Shown here piece by piece: positions 56,219-64,000 of a DNA stretch of 64,000 nucleotides. Origin of the DNA: Choristoneura fumiferana (lineage: Eukaryota > Arthropoda > Insecta > Lepidoptera > Tortricidae); NCBI RefSeq assembly GCF_025370935.1, contig NC_133478.1, forward strand, positions 459,007-523,006, read 5' to 3'. How positions within the stretch are numbered: the stretch's first letter is position 1; the number at the start of each line of letters is the position of its first letter. A program made the position numbers and the translations under genes. The notes under the pieces were generated by a model, which was not told the DNA's origin, made no database searches, and worked only from the letters and a program-made list of their open reading frames with translations.

Positions 56219-56455
56219 TGGATAAGAAAAAAAAACACCCCCACTTTACCTCTATGGGACTATGGATCTATGGGGTACTCTTGTTTTTGATTTTTTTATT
56301 GAACCATTTTTCGGCATAAGTTTTACATATATATTCGTGCAAAATGACGGCTTTCTAGCATTGATAGTCCCTGAGCAAAGCCGCGGACGGACAGACAGAC
56401 AAACATGGCCAAACTATAAGGGTTCTGTTTTTGCCATTTTGGCTACGGAACCCTA
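56219..56455 (-). mobile_element. Family E element, truncated copy
   Basis: AACACCCCCACTTTACCTCT ... AGCATTGATAGTCCCTGAGC ... GGCTACGGAACCCTA match 63605-63846; the opposite end is missing. Minus relative to 41706. Confidence 0.65.
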
Positions 56456-56469
56456 AAAATGAGTATAAT

Positions 56470-57355
56470 ACCACATGGTTTTCGTATTCTATTTCCGCTT
56501 CACGCATTTATAAATTGGCTTTACTTTCAACCGGTTTGTCATGCTAATTAGCCTCTAATTAAAACTGAAGTCGAATTCATGTACCATAAAAAATAAATGA
56601 TCACGAAACTAGTTACTTACCTCTTTGGTCGTGGGGGCGGACGGTCGGTAAAGTTGTTTTTGTTTGACAATAACAATTTGCTTTTGTGTCGTTTCAAATG
56701 TTAAGATGGATCGCATATGTTTTAAAATAAATGGAGAGGATCATTCAGGTATGATTAAGATTGGCGATTATTTATTATTTTAAACTTAATAAATATTTAT
56801 AAATAAACTATAGTTTTGAGAACAAGACTTCGCGCGTTTTACAAAATTGCTTTAGTATTTTTCCTACCCCATGGATCACCACTTCAATAAAGCAAATAAT
56901 GAATTGAAAAAAACTTATAAATATCTAAACAAGCAATTTATGTATATTTAATATTCATACTATTGGCGACCTCGAAAACCAACGATTCCGACTAAATTAC
57001 ATTCACCTACAGACACCGTGGCGAATCTTCTCTCTGAGCAGTGGGGGCACACTTAAAACGTCACTTTTTACGTACACTTCAGCGCCCCTGACGCCAAACT
57101 GAAGGAACTAAATTGACAAAAATGTGTCAAACGTCGACCAGACCAATTCAGTGTTTCCGGTTTCCGCTGTCTGGCTATGCCTATCGTGACAGTGACAGTT
57201 GATGCATTTTTTAAGTTTTCTCAGTTTATTGCTGATTTTATTATACAAAGTTTGTTTTTATTATAAATATTAGTTTATTTATTTTTATTAGTATCGTTTT
57301 GTAAAGTAAGATCTACATACATAGGTACTTATACTCTTTGTCTCTGAGCCTATAT
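56470..57355. other. No gene recognised
   Basis: AT-rich, no supported feature. Confidence 0.35.
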
Positions 57356-57361
57356 TATACT

Positions 57362-57470
57362 CTTACTACGAAGTGCAAAATTCGAACTTCGGACGCTTAT
57401 TATTTAATACGAGAGTGAGAGGGACAGTACGAAACGAACTTCGTTTTTCGAATTTCATCATTGCGTAAAA
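57362..57470. repeat. Palindromic MITE, degraded copy (family of 62147)
   Basis: TTACTACGAAGTGCAAAATT ... TATTATTTAATACGAGAGTG ... ACGAACTTCG match the hairpin at 62147-62282, including GAGAGGGACRGTACGA. Confidence 0.6.
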
Positions 57471-57700
57471 CTTTTGACAACTTCAAATCCCAAAACCATC
57501 CATAAAAATTTACTACGTTCTATCTGACATTGATTATCAGTAAACTAAAGAGGTCTGGATAAAAACACTCTGTATTTAGCTTGAAGTCATACGTCTGTCA
57601 TCGGCACTAAAGTTACGCTCCCTGAGTGAGGGAGAGGTTCAATACATGTTCATGTATAAAAATATTTATACTAGCATCAATCCTAGAATAAGAAATATAA

Positions 57701-58502
57701 CCCTTAACTACTATATAACTATATAGCCTACGTCCTGTTTCAGAAACACAACCACCTATGAGCGGTCTAGAAGACCGATAGTTTTAAAGGATTTGCAATA
57801 ATTATAGAAATTTAGTTAAAATTTAATAAAAAGTAATAAATAAAATTTTAACAGTACCTAAACTATTTTTTTGCAATAAACATAACAAAATAAATCAATA
57901 GATTTTTTCATAAACTTAACACATTTCACTGTAAAATTACTTACCCGAAGGGGATATGAGATCTCAAAATATAGGAACATAATATAAAGATTATTATTAA
58001 CGTTTCATCAAATTGAATGATCAGCTAAGTTATTTAACTGATTTATTTTTACAGGGACATTTTATTTTTATAAAATTGGAAACCCTCAAAAAAACCGCTT
58101 TTGTCGGCAATCGATAATAATTTTCAAACATTCGAGACAAATTAGTCTCTTACATTCAATGACGACACTTATTTTAACCATCTTTTGTGACTGTGTTACT
58201 ATGAGGCATGTTTTGCTAAAAAATAAAATTTTTCATTTTTTAATTATATTAAAAATGTTAACAGATAAAACACACACAACCACCTGCGTTCGGTCTGGGA
58301 GACCGCGTACAAATATTACGCAACCACCTACCTACAGTCTGAGACGTTGTCGCGAACAAACTTGTCGACCACATGGCGGCCATTGATTGGCCCCCAGGAA
58401 AAGGTACAAGGTCACCAGAAGTTTGTGCGCCGCGATTGCATCGAATTATTATCATTTTTAAATCTGCTAAGTTCTGAGAGACCGCACGTAGGTGGTTAAG
58501 GG
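57701..58502 (+). mobile_element. Family D TIR element, full-length
   Basis: 802 bp between CCCTTAACTAC and GTGGTTAAGGG, with ATAA on both sides as candidate duplication. Subterminal GGTCT-N-AGACC palindromes at both ends (57767 and 58475). Its right 560 bp match 33077-33654. No intact transposase frame. Confidence 0.7.
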
Positions 58503-58507
58503 ATAAT

Positions 58508-58748
58508 CATGGGGCACTGACACCAATTGACCTAGTCCCAAACTAAGCAAAGCTTGTACTATGGACACTAGGCAAATGATAAACATAATTATATAGATAA
58601 ATACATACTTAAATACATATTAAACATCCTTGACCCGAGAACAAACATTCGTATTATTCATATAAATATCTGCCCCGGCCGGGAATCAAACCCGGGACCT
58701 CAAGCTTCTTAGTCAGGTTCTCTAACCACTTGGCCATTCGGTCGTCCA
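58508..58748 (-). mobile_element. tRNA-derived SINE, family S1
   Basis: On the minus strand: head CCAAGTGGTTAGAGAACCTG, B box GGTTTGATTCC, body with TTCTCGGGTCAAGGATGTTT; tail at ATCATGGGGC. Located 6 bp from the end of the family D element. Confidence 0.8.
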
Positions 58749-58749
58749 A

Positions 58750-59400
58750 AGTCTCAGTTGTTGCTTGGCCCTAGCAGGGTCCATGTAGCACTGTAATATT
58801 AATTTGTCATCACATAATACCATGGTTGCCACGAATAAATTAATATAAAAAGGCGTTACAATTCCATGTACTATACTGACACTATAGATCCAAATTACTC
58901 ATGTCGTAAAACAATTAATAAATGGTTAATAGCATTTTATGCAACTGTATCGTGATAGGGGTCCTTAAAACTCGAATGTGGGTTAAGGTCAGGTAATAAG
59001 GTCACATGAGTGTTTTAAGGCCTAATTTTGTACAGTTGCATACAATATATTTTGTATATCCATATATTAAATCCCCCCTCCCCCCGTGCTGTAATGATGT
59101 ATGAAATCTCATTACGATACAGATGTGTTCATAATAAAATCCAATGTCGTAATGCTGGTCATTGCCTATGGTTTTTGAACGCATAATTGAGGATTTACTA
59201 TATGGGTGTAGATAAATTACCATAACAAGTTGAAACAAAAGCATCGACGCCTTTGACTTGGGCCACGACCGCAACTTCCGGTGGAGGAATAACTGAATCT
59301 TCCACATTTTATCGTATACCTACTTTCTTTGAGCACCCTCTTAAAAACTATTATATATTTTCTCTCGAGTGCTATCATAAAAACAGGGCCATCTCCGGCC
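58750..59400. other. No gene recognised
   Basis: AT-rich; overlapping short frames on both strands at 59002-59540 arise partly from the palindromic MITE that follows. Confidence 0.35.
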
Positions 59401-59404
59401 TGTA

Positions 59405-59535
59405 CAGTCGAGTTCATAAACTTGTGAGCAAAAACATGATCAAAATATCTGAAGACGGCTCCATTGTTAACGGCGTAGAAGCGTGTTCAGATATTTTTGA
59501 TCAAATTTTTGCTCACAAGTTCATGAACTTGACTA
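59405..59535. mobile_element. TA-flanked palindromic MITE, copy 2
   Basis: CAGTCGAGTTCATAAACTTG at left, inverted CAAGTTCATGAACTTGACTA at right, TA on both sides. Arms of about 55 bp also pair GAGCAAAAACATGATCAAAA with its near-complement. Confidence 0.75.
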
Positions 59536-59818
59536 TATAGTCAACTAAATCGCGTACCAGGTGGAGCCTTTGTAAGTACCACTGATATTAGATTGACACT
59601 CGATGCGTACCTACTGCCAAAGAAATCATAGTGAAATTGAATGGTCCCACTCTGGTTAGTAATTTGCAAGACTGTTGAGCGCAGGTCTACTCTTAAATTG
59701 ATAGATTTGCAGCATGCAGAAGAGGCTACAGTTTTCTTTTTTTAAGTTCAGTGTAATTTTGCACAAATATTTCGAAAAACTCCGAGGTGCAAGTTCGTGT
59801 TCGGATAGGTATAATATA

Positions 59819-59920
59819 CCTTTGGCTGATATTTACAGCACGCAAAATGCTAGACGTAGATATATAATTTACCTTTGGCTGATATTTTCAGCACGCAATA
59901 TGCTAAACGTAGATTTTGCG
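59819..59920. repeat. Two-copy tandem repeat, 53-bp period
   Basis: CCTTTGGCTGATATTTACAG at 59819 recurs at 59872 as CCTTTGGCTGATATTTTCAG, then CACGCAA-ATGCTA-ACGTAGAT. The sequence is unrelated to the array at 10736; the equal period is coincidence. Confidence 0.65.
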
Positions 59921-60024
59921 TATGTACAATTTGATTGTTTACACATTTTGCGTTTTGTACTTTATCAACTGAAGGCAATATTTTGATCATGAAAAAATAA
60001 AATGTAATACTTACTAATTACAAC

Positions 60025-60255
60025 ATATGGGAAGGACTATAGCACGGAGAACAGATGGCCATTGGGGCCGAAAAGTTCTCGAGTGGAGACGGTGGATCGG
60101 CAAGCGCAGCGTAGGATTACCACCAATGAGATAGACGGACGACCTGAATAAAGCCGCGGTTTCACGGTGGATGCAGGCCGCTGCCAACCGAAGCATCAGG
60201 AGATCTATATCCAACAGTGGACGTCTTACGGCTCAGATGATGATGATGATGATAC
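60025..60255 (+). mobile_element. RTE-type LINE 3' end with (TGA)n tail
   Basis: With a frame break, the plus strand reads GRKVLEWRRWIGKRSVGLPP, then DDLNKAAVSRWMQAAANRS, and ends in (GAT)n at 60233-60253. These are the conserved C-terminal motifs of RTE reverse transcriptases. Confidence 0.75.
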
Positions 60256-60378
60256 TTACTCTAATGAAAACAACTTTGTTCAGTATACATAAGAATTATA
60301 ATCTAAAAATAAGTTACATAGAAATACGTGGCTCTTACGGTGAACTTGTTCAAATTATACCTACTTATTGCGAATAAG

Positions 60379-60873
60379 TTAAATCTGTACATTTTCGACT
60401 TTCCTTTCTAACTCTTCCAACGTTTTGAATTGTTGTTTGACTTGGCTTAAATAGTTTTGTCCATGCGATTGGCTTCTAGCCGCCATGATTTCATCATCAA
60501 AACGTTTTTTGATATTAACCTTTTCGAATTGCTTAGAACTTGTTTCTACAGTTTCTTTCGGCGCGTTATTAAGACTAGCGTAATATTGTCTACTATTGTG
60601 GATTATTTTAGGCAGTTCCCATCGTTTTCTTCTCATCTGGATGTACTTCATTTTGCACTTCGGACAAGTTCGCTGTGCGTACCGTTTCTTGATCCTTCCG
60701 TCGTCCATGAACCGCTCTTGTTTCTTTTTCTTTTTCCGCAAATCCACGTGTTCGGTCTCTGTGACAGAGTCGTGATTTTTCTTTATTTTCTTGGAACAAG
60801 TGTCACAGGGTTTCTTTTTTTTCGTGCCTTTCTTGTCATGAACGGCCTTGTTATGGGAAAAAAACGGGAACAT
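60379..60873 (-). CDS. Hypothetical basic Cys-pair protein (candidate host gene)
   Basis: 164 residues from ATG at 60873 (context GCGAAAATG, favourable for insects) to TAA at 60379-60381. I do not recognise the family. Visible: K/R-rich throughout, CDTC at 23-26 and CPKC at 70-73 (two CxxC pairs that could hold a zinc ion), a KKKKK-type basic run near 47-51, a probable coiled-coil C-terminus (LEELERKVENV). No signal peptide or membrane segment. The frame also stays open upstream of this ATG to 60897. TTTTTGATTTTCAG on the minus strand ends at 60887 and looks like a splice acceptor just upstream, so this may be the last exon, or an exon with a 5'-UTR intron. AATAAG lies about 10 bp after the stop as weak poly-A signal. 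Composition is mixed, not low-complexity, and no repeat overlaps it. A non-coding alternative is possible because the plus strand is also open (60457-60882). Confidence 0.5.
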   Translation of the reverse strand: MFPFFSHNKAVHDKKGTKKKKPCDTCSKKIKKNHDSVTETEHVDLRKKKKKQERFMDDGRIKKRYAQRTCPKCKMKYIQMRRKRWELPKIIHNSRQYYASLNNAPKETVETSSKQFEKVNIKKRFDDEIMAARSQSHGQNYLSQVKQQFKTLEELERKVENVQI

Positions 60874-60899
60874 TTTCGCTAAGGAGCTGAAAATCAAAA

Positions 60900-61330
60900 A
60901 TGGTTTCTTAAATAACGAGGTTGTAAATAACTACTTACACACATGAGTTTTAAAAAAAAGTTTACTTTATAGATAATAAAGCCTGACCAGAAATATATGA
61001 CTATTCGCCATGTTGCGGAATTTCATTGGAACTAATTTCTTACACTGGCAATAATTTTAATGATTGTCAGTGTCACTGTGGCGGTTTCTTTGAACAATAA
61101 CAAAAAATGCCCAAAACGATTAGTAGTCAACAACGGATCATTGTAAATAACGTTTATAAGAAACTACTGAAAAAAAAAACGCTTGGGAATGAAACTATTT
61201 CCTTTCCAAATGAACATCAGAGCTAACAGGTAAACGTTGTAGACATGTCAAGATGTCATTGTTCCAACTATACTGAACTATTGCCATATACCCAAATAAG
61301 AGCAATAGTGCCCTCTTGATAATAGTCATA
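60900..61330. other. Possible upstream region of the 60873 gene
   Basis: No repeat or coding feature. On the minus strand GTAAGT at 60938 could be the donor for the acceptor at 60887, but the 52-nt intron would be short for Lepidoptera. CpG content is modest. Confidence 0.25.
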
Positions 61331-61338
61331 TATTTTTT

Positions 61339-61703
61339 TCACACCTCTCCTTCAGAAAAGTAACTTTTCCTCCCTGACGAGAGGGAGCAAAGTGCAATTT
61401 TTCAGTTCCAGGATTTTCAGGGTGTTTTATTGCAAATGCCATTTTTTGAAGTTGATAATTGTAAAGCCACGTCATTTTCTATGCTGGTTGTTCTATAATA
61501 ATATTTAGATTTTTTTTCAACTTTCTTAATGCTCGGTGTGAAAAGTTGTATGAGCCACTCGGGAGCAAAATTATTTTCATCTTGGGCGTTAACATTCTTC
61601 TTCGCGTTATCATTCTACTTTAGAATCCTTCGCTACATTCAGGATTCAATGTACGTCCTCGCCGTAAATACACCATTTTAATCCCTTGTGACACAAATAA
61701 CTA
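61339..61703 (+). repeat. Interspersed repeat family A, copy 2
   Basis: Matches 8486-8890 in the same orientation, about 40 bp shorter where one GAATCCCTCGCTACGCTCAG repeat is missing. Confidence 0.65.
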
Positions 61704-62080
61704 TGGTTTTCCTTTACAAGTTCAGTTCACAGACATTGGTATAAATCAAATTTAAAAGTTATGAGTGACATTGCCGTGGCACAAAATAGTAACATAAAAA
61801 AAAAATTACCCATTTTTGCTAAATATTTAAGAATTATGAAAAAGAATTTAACGGACTAAAAATCGTTATAAATTACATTATTTTACTTTACATAAGTTAA
61901 TTTTCTGAATTCTTGATTATCTACATAGCAAACAGTAAGAGTTGGCCGTTAGTAGGTATATTGCAGAAATTAACTTCAATTAAATTTTGACTCTTTAAAT
62001 GTTCCCTTAAAGTTAACGGAAATGAAAAAGAAGACGTTGTGGAATACAGAAACCGCATTAAAATTTCCTCTGAGGCCGCT

Positions 62081-62354
62081 TGTAGACGTCCCTTGTTTCA
62101 CCGGACGACGGACCGTTTTTTTTTGCCGGACTTGCGGTGTTGTATGCCTGCAGGGCTACTACGAAACTCGAATCTCGAAGTTCGTGTGGTGCAGTCCCTC
62201 TGACACATACTATTTAATACGAGAGCGAGAGGGACGGTACGATACGAACTTCGGGTTTCGAGTTTCGTAGTAGCCCTGCAGGTGCTGTACACACATTCAC
62301 TGTAAGCCATACAACACCGCAAGTCCTTTCCGGTGAAAACAACGGACATCTACA
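62081..62354. mobile_element. Palindromic MITE with another palindromic MITE inserted
   Basis: Outer arms: TGTAGACGTCCCTTGTTTCA (62081) to TGTATG (62146), and CATACAACACCGCAAGTCC (62308) to ACATCTACA (62354). Inner hairpin 62147-62282: CCTGCAGGGCTACTACGAAA to its complement, with CTCGAA-CTCGAAGTTCGT and AGAGGGAC motifs. The inner one also exists alone at 57362-57470, so it probably entered the loop of the outer one. Confidence 0.8.
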
Positions 62355-62406
62355 ACTACGCCGCCTTACTGTTGAAAGGTGTACCCACAGTTAAAAACAA
62401 AACGTA

Positions 62407-62559
62407 CAGTCAGGTGTAAAAATATGAACTTGTTCAAGTTTCAAAAATAAGTACCTACCACGCACTCTTATTCCGACGCAATAAGGCCGTAGTAATAATT
62501 GTGTTAATTAGTAATATTTGTGAGTGGTTCGAATAGATACTTATTTTTGCACTTGACTG
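62407..62559. mobile_element. TA-flanked MITE (CAGTCAGG ends), copy 3
   Basis: CAGTCAGGTGTAAAAATA at left, inverted ATACTTATTTTTGCACTTGA + CTG at right, TA at 62405-62406 and 62560-62561. Tc1/mariner-type target preference. Confidence 0.65.
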
Positions 62560-62561
62560 TA

Positions 62562-63195
62562 CCTACGCAGACTTTTTTTCAAAACAAAAATCAAATTACA
62601 ATAATCCCTGATTAAATTTCTGAATTAACTTTCTGACGTTACTAATACGTGTACGGTTTACGATTTATACTATTTTTTTTTTAATAAAAACATCGGCCCG
62701 CTTTCTTCGTATTTCGAGCAATCATTTCCGAGTACTACTTTTATGATCATCAAGAAATATGTGCAAAATTTACAGTCTCTCGCTCTGGTACTTTAGGCTG
62801 TGCGTTCTCCGTCAATCACACCCTTAGATGGATACAACATTCTAAATATACCTTTGAATTATTAAACAAAGTTATTGGTAAAGCTTGACTAGCGACCAAA
62901 ATTTACGACAGCCGTAAATAATGCACTCACAAAATTAGCTATTATCATTCAGGCCGTATCTCAGCCAGACAGAAAGATTGATAGACCGCTCGCAAAGTAT
63001 TCAAGATTTAGCATCCCACATAAATATCCCGACCCGTGAAAAGATGACGTAAAGACTTCAACGTATATACGAGGTTTAGATAAATGGAACTTTTACGATA
63101 TAATTCGTCTATAAAGGGTTAGAGGGAATAGTTTGGATGCGGTGGGAACAGAAAAAAAATAGGTTTTAGGTCAGTAAGTTTACTTAAACTACCTT
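62562..63195. other. No gene recognised
   Basis: AT-rich, no supported feature. Confidence 0.35.
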
Positions 63196-63200
63196 AAAAA

Positions 63201-63846
63201 CCGGCCAAGAGCGTTTCGGACACGCCCGAAATAAGGTTCCGTAGCCATTACGAAAAAATTAAGTAATATTTTTCTAAGGATTTCGTATTTTGTACGGAAT
63301 ATTCCAAGTTTAGGTATATTTTATACCTTAGGCTGCTATTTACTCTTAAACTACTAATAATTTTCAAAAAAACTTAACCGTTATAGTTTTCCTTGTAAGT
63401 TTGATATATTTACTTACTACCATCCTGAATTTTGTCAAATTTCTCCACCCACTGGTTTAGATTTTAGAGGGGGGGAGGAGCTCGATTTTAATGAAAATTT
63501 GCTCTTTAAAGTTGAATATTTTGCAAATAAATCACTGAATCGAAAAAAACGTTATGGTTTTAAAACACCTATCCAACCATATCCCACACTGCAAGATTGG
63601 ATGAGAAAATAAAAATCACCCCCACTTTACGTCTATAAATATTTTAATAGTACTCTAAAAATATATCTTTTTTGAATTTTTATTGTACCATTTTGTCGGC
63701 ATAGTTTACTTATGTTCGTGCAAAATTACAGCTTCCTAGCATTGATAGTCCCTGAGCGAAGCCGCGGACGGACAGACAGACAGACAGACAGACATGGCGA
63801 AACTAAAAGGGTTCCGTTTTTGCTAATTTAGCTACGAAACCCTAAA
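63201..63846 (-). mobile_element. Family E element, full-length copy 2
   Basis: CCGGCCAAGAGCG at one end; ATAAGGTTCCGTAGCC at 63231 pairs with GCTACGAAACCCTA at the other. Reverse complement of 41706-42345, with (CAGA)n at 63773-63793. Confidence 0.75.
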
Positions 63847-64000
63847 AACTGATATTTTTTCTGTTTATCTATTACCTACATAAGTACATATTGAAAGAGA
63901 AAACAAACCACCGTAACCCCTAACGACACATTTCCCATTCCATTTAGCCATTCCAGAAAGAAATAACTATACAGCCGCTTCGTCTTTCCGCTCGCCCGGG
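63847..64000. other. No feature recognised to window end
   Basis: Short AT-rich flank; nothing supported. Confidence 0.3.

Noticed and set aside
59819..59920. Relation to the 53-bp array
   Set aside because: Same period but no sequence similarity.
60457..60882. 141-codon plus-strand gene
   Set aside because: Hydrophobic mirror of the minus-strand basic frame. The minus strand has better start context and composition.

Overview
Organism. The window is eukaryotic and almost certainly lepidopteran (moth or butterfly). It is AT-rich and gene-poor, and its repeat families are typical of Lepidoptera: Lep1-like Helitrons ending in CTAG, RTE-type LINE ends with (TGA)n tails, tRNA-headed SINEs, and a poly-A repeat family whose last 160 bp recur in many moth genomes. 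A TTAGG run matches the insect telomere unit. There is no bacterial-style gene organisation. One 100-N scaffold gap lies at 42376-42475. Species cannot be named from what is visible. No alignment or search could be run, so family names rest on motifs and on copies compared by eye inside the window.

Layout. 1-3369: a foldback element with tandemly repeated arms, then RTE and other repeat debris. 3370-7684: a complete but internally deleted BEL/Pao LTR retrotransposon with a perfect 5-bp target duplication. 7685-10735: repeats, including a TTAA-flanked MITE and a tRNA-derived SINE. 10736-14549: a GC-rich 53-bp tandem array of 72 units, open in all six reading frames. 14550-42375: mostly intergenic or intronic DNA with many MITEs, palindromes, SINEs, Helitrons and LINE tails, plus a few GC/CpG-rich islands that could be regulatory. 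42376-46600: the gap, a gypsy-type deletion derivative (TRIM-like), and several interspersed repeats. 48064-48280: an 82-bp-arm palindrome with a TTAGG run in its loop. 49025-53520: a full-length Copia retrotransposon with one uninterrupted 1358-codon gag-pol frame. 53521-64000: more palindromic MITEs, SINEs and RTE ends, and one candidate host gene on the minus strand (60379-60873).

How it fits together. The only intact coding capacity for a known machine is the Copia element. The BEL element keeps gag-protease and both LTRs but has lost reverse transcriptase and the integrase core, and the gypsy derivative codes for nothing, so both would need helper proteins from elsewhere. The many TIR elements carry no transposase and must likewise be mobilised in trans. 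The single host-gene candidate encodes a small, very basic protein with two CxxC pairs that I do not recognise. The most unusual object is the 72 x 53 bp array: nearly uniform, about 70% GC, seven CpGs per unit, and in-phase (modulo the two single-base deletions) from end to end.
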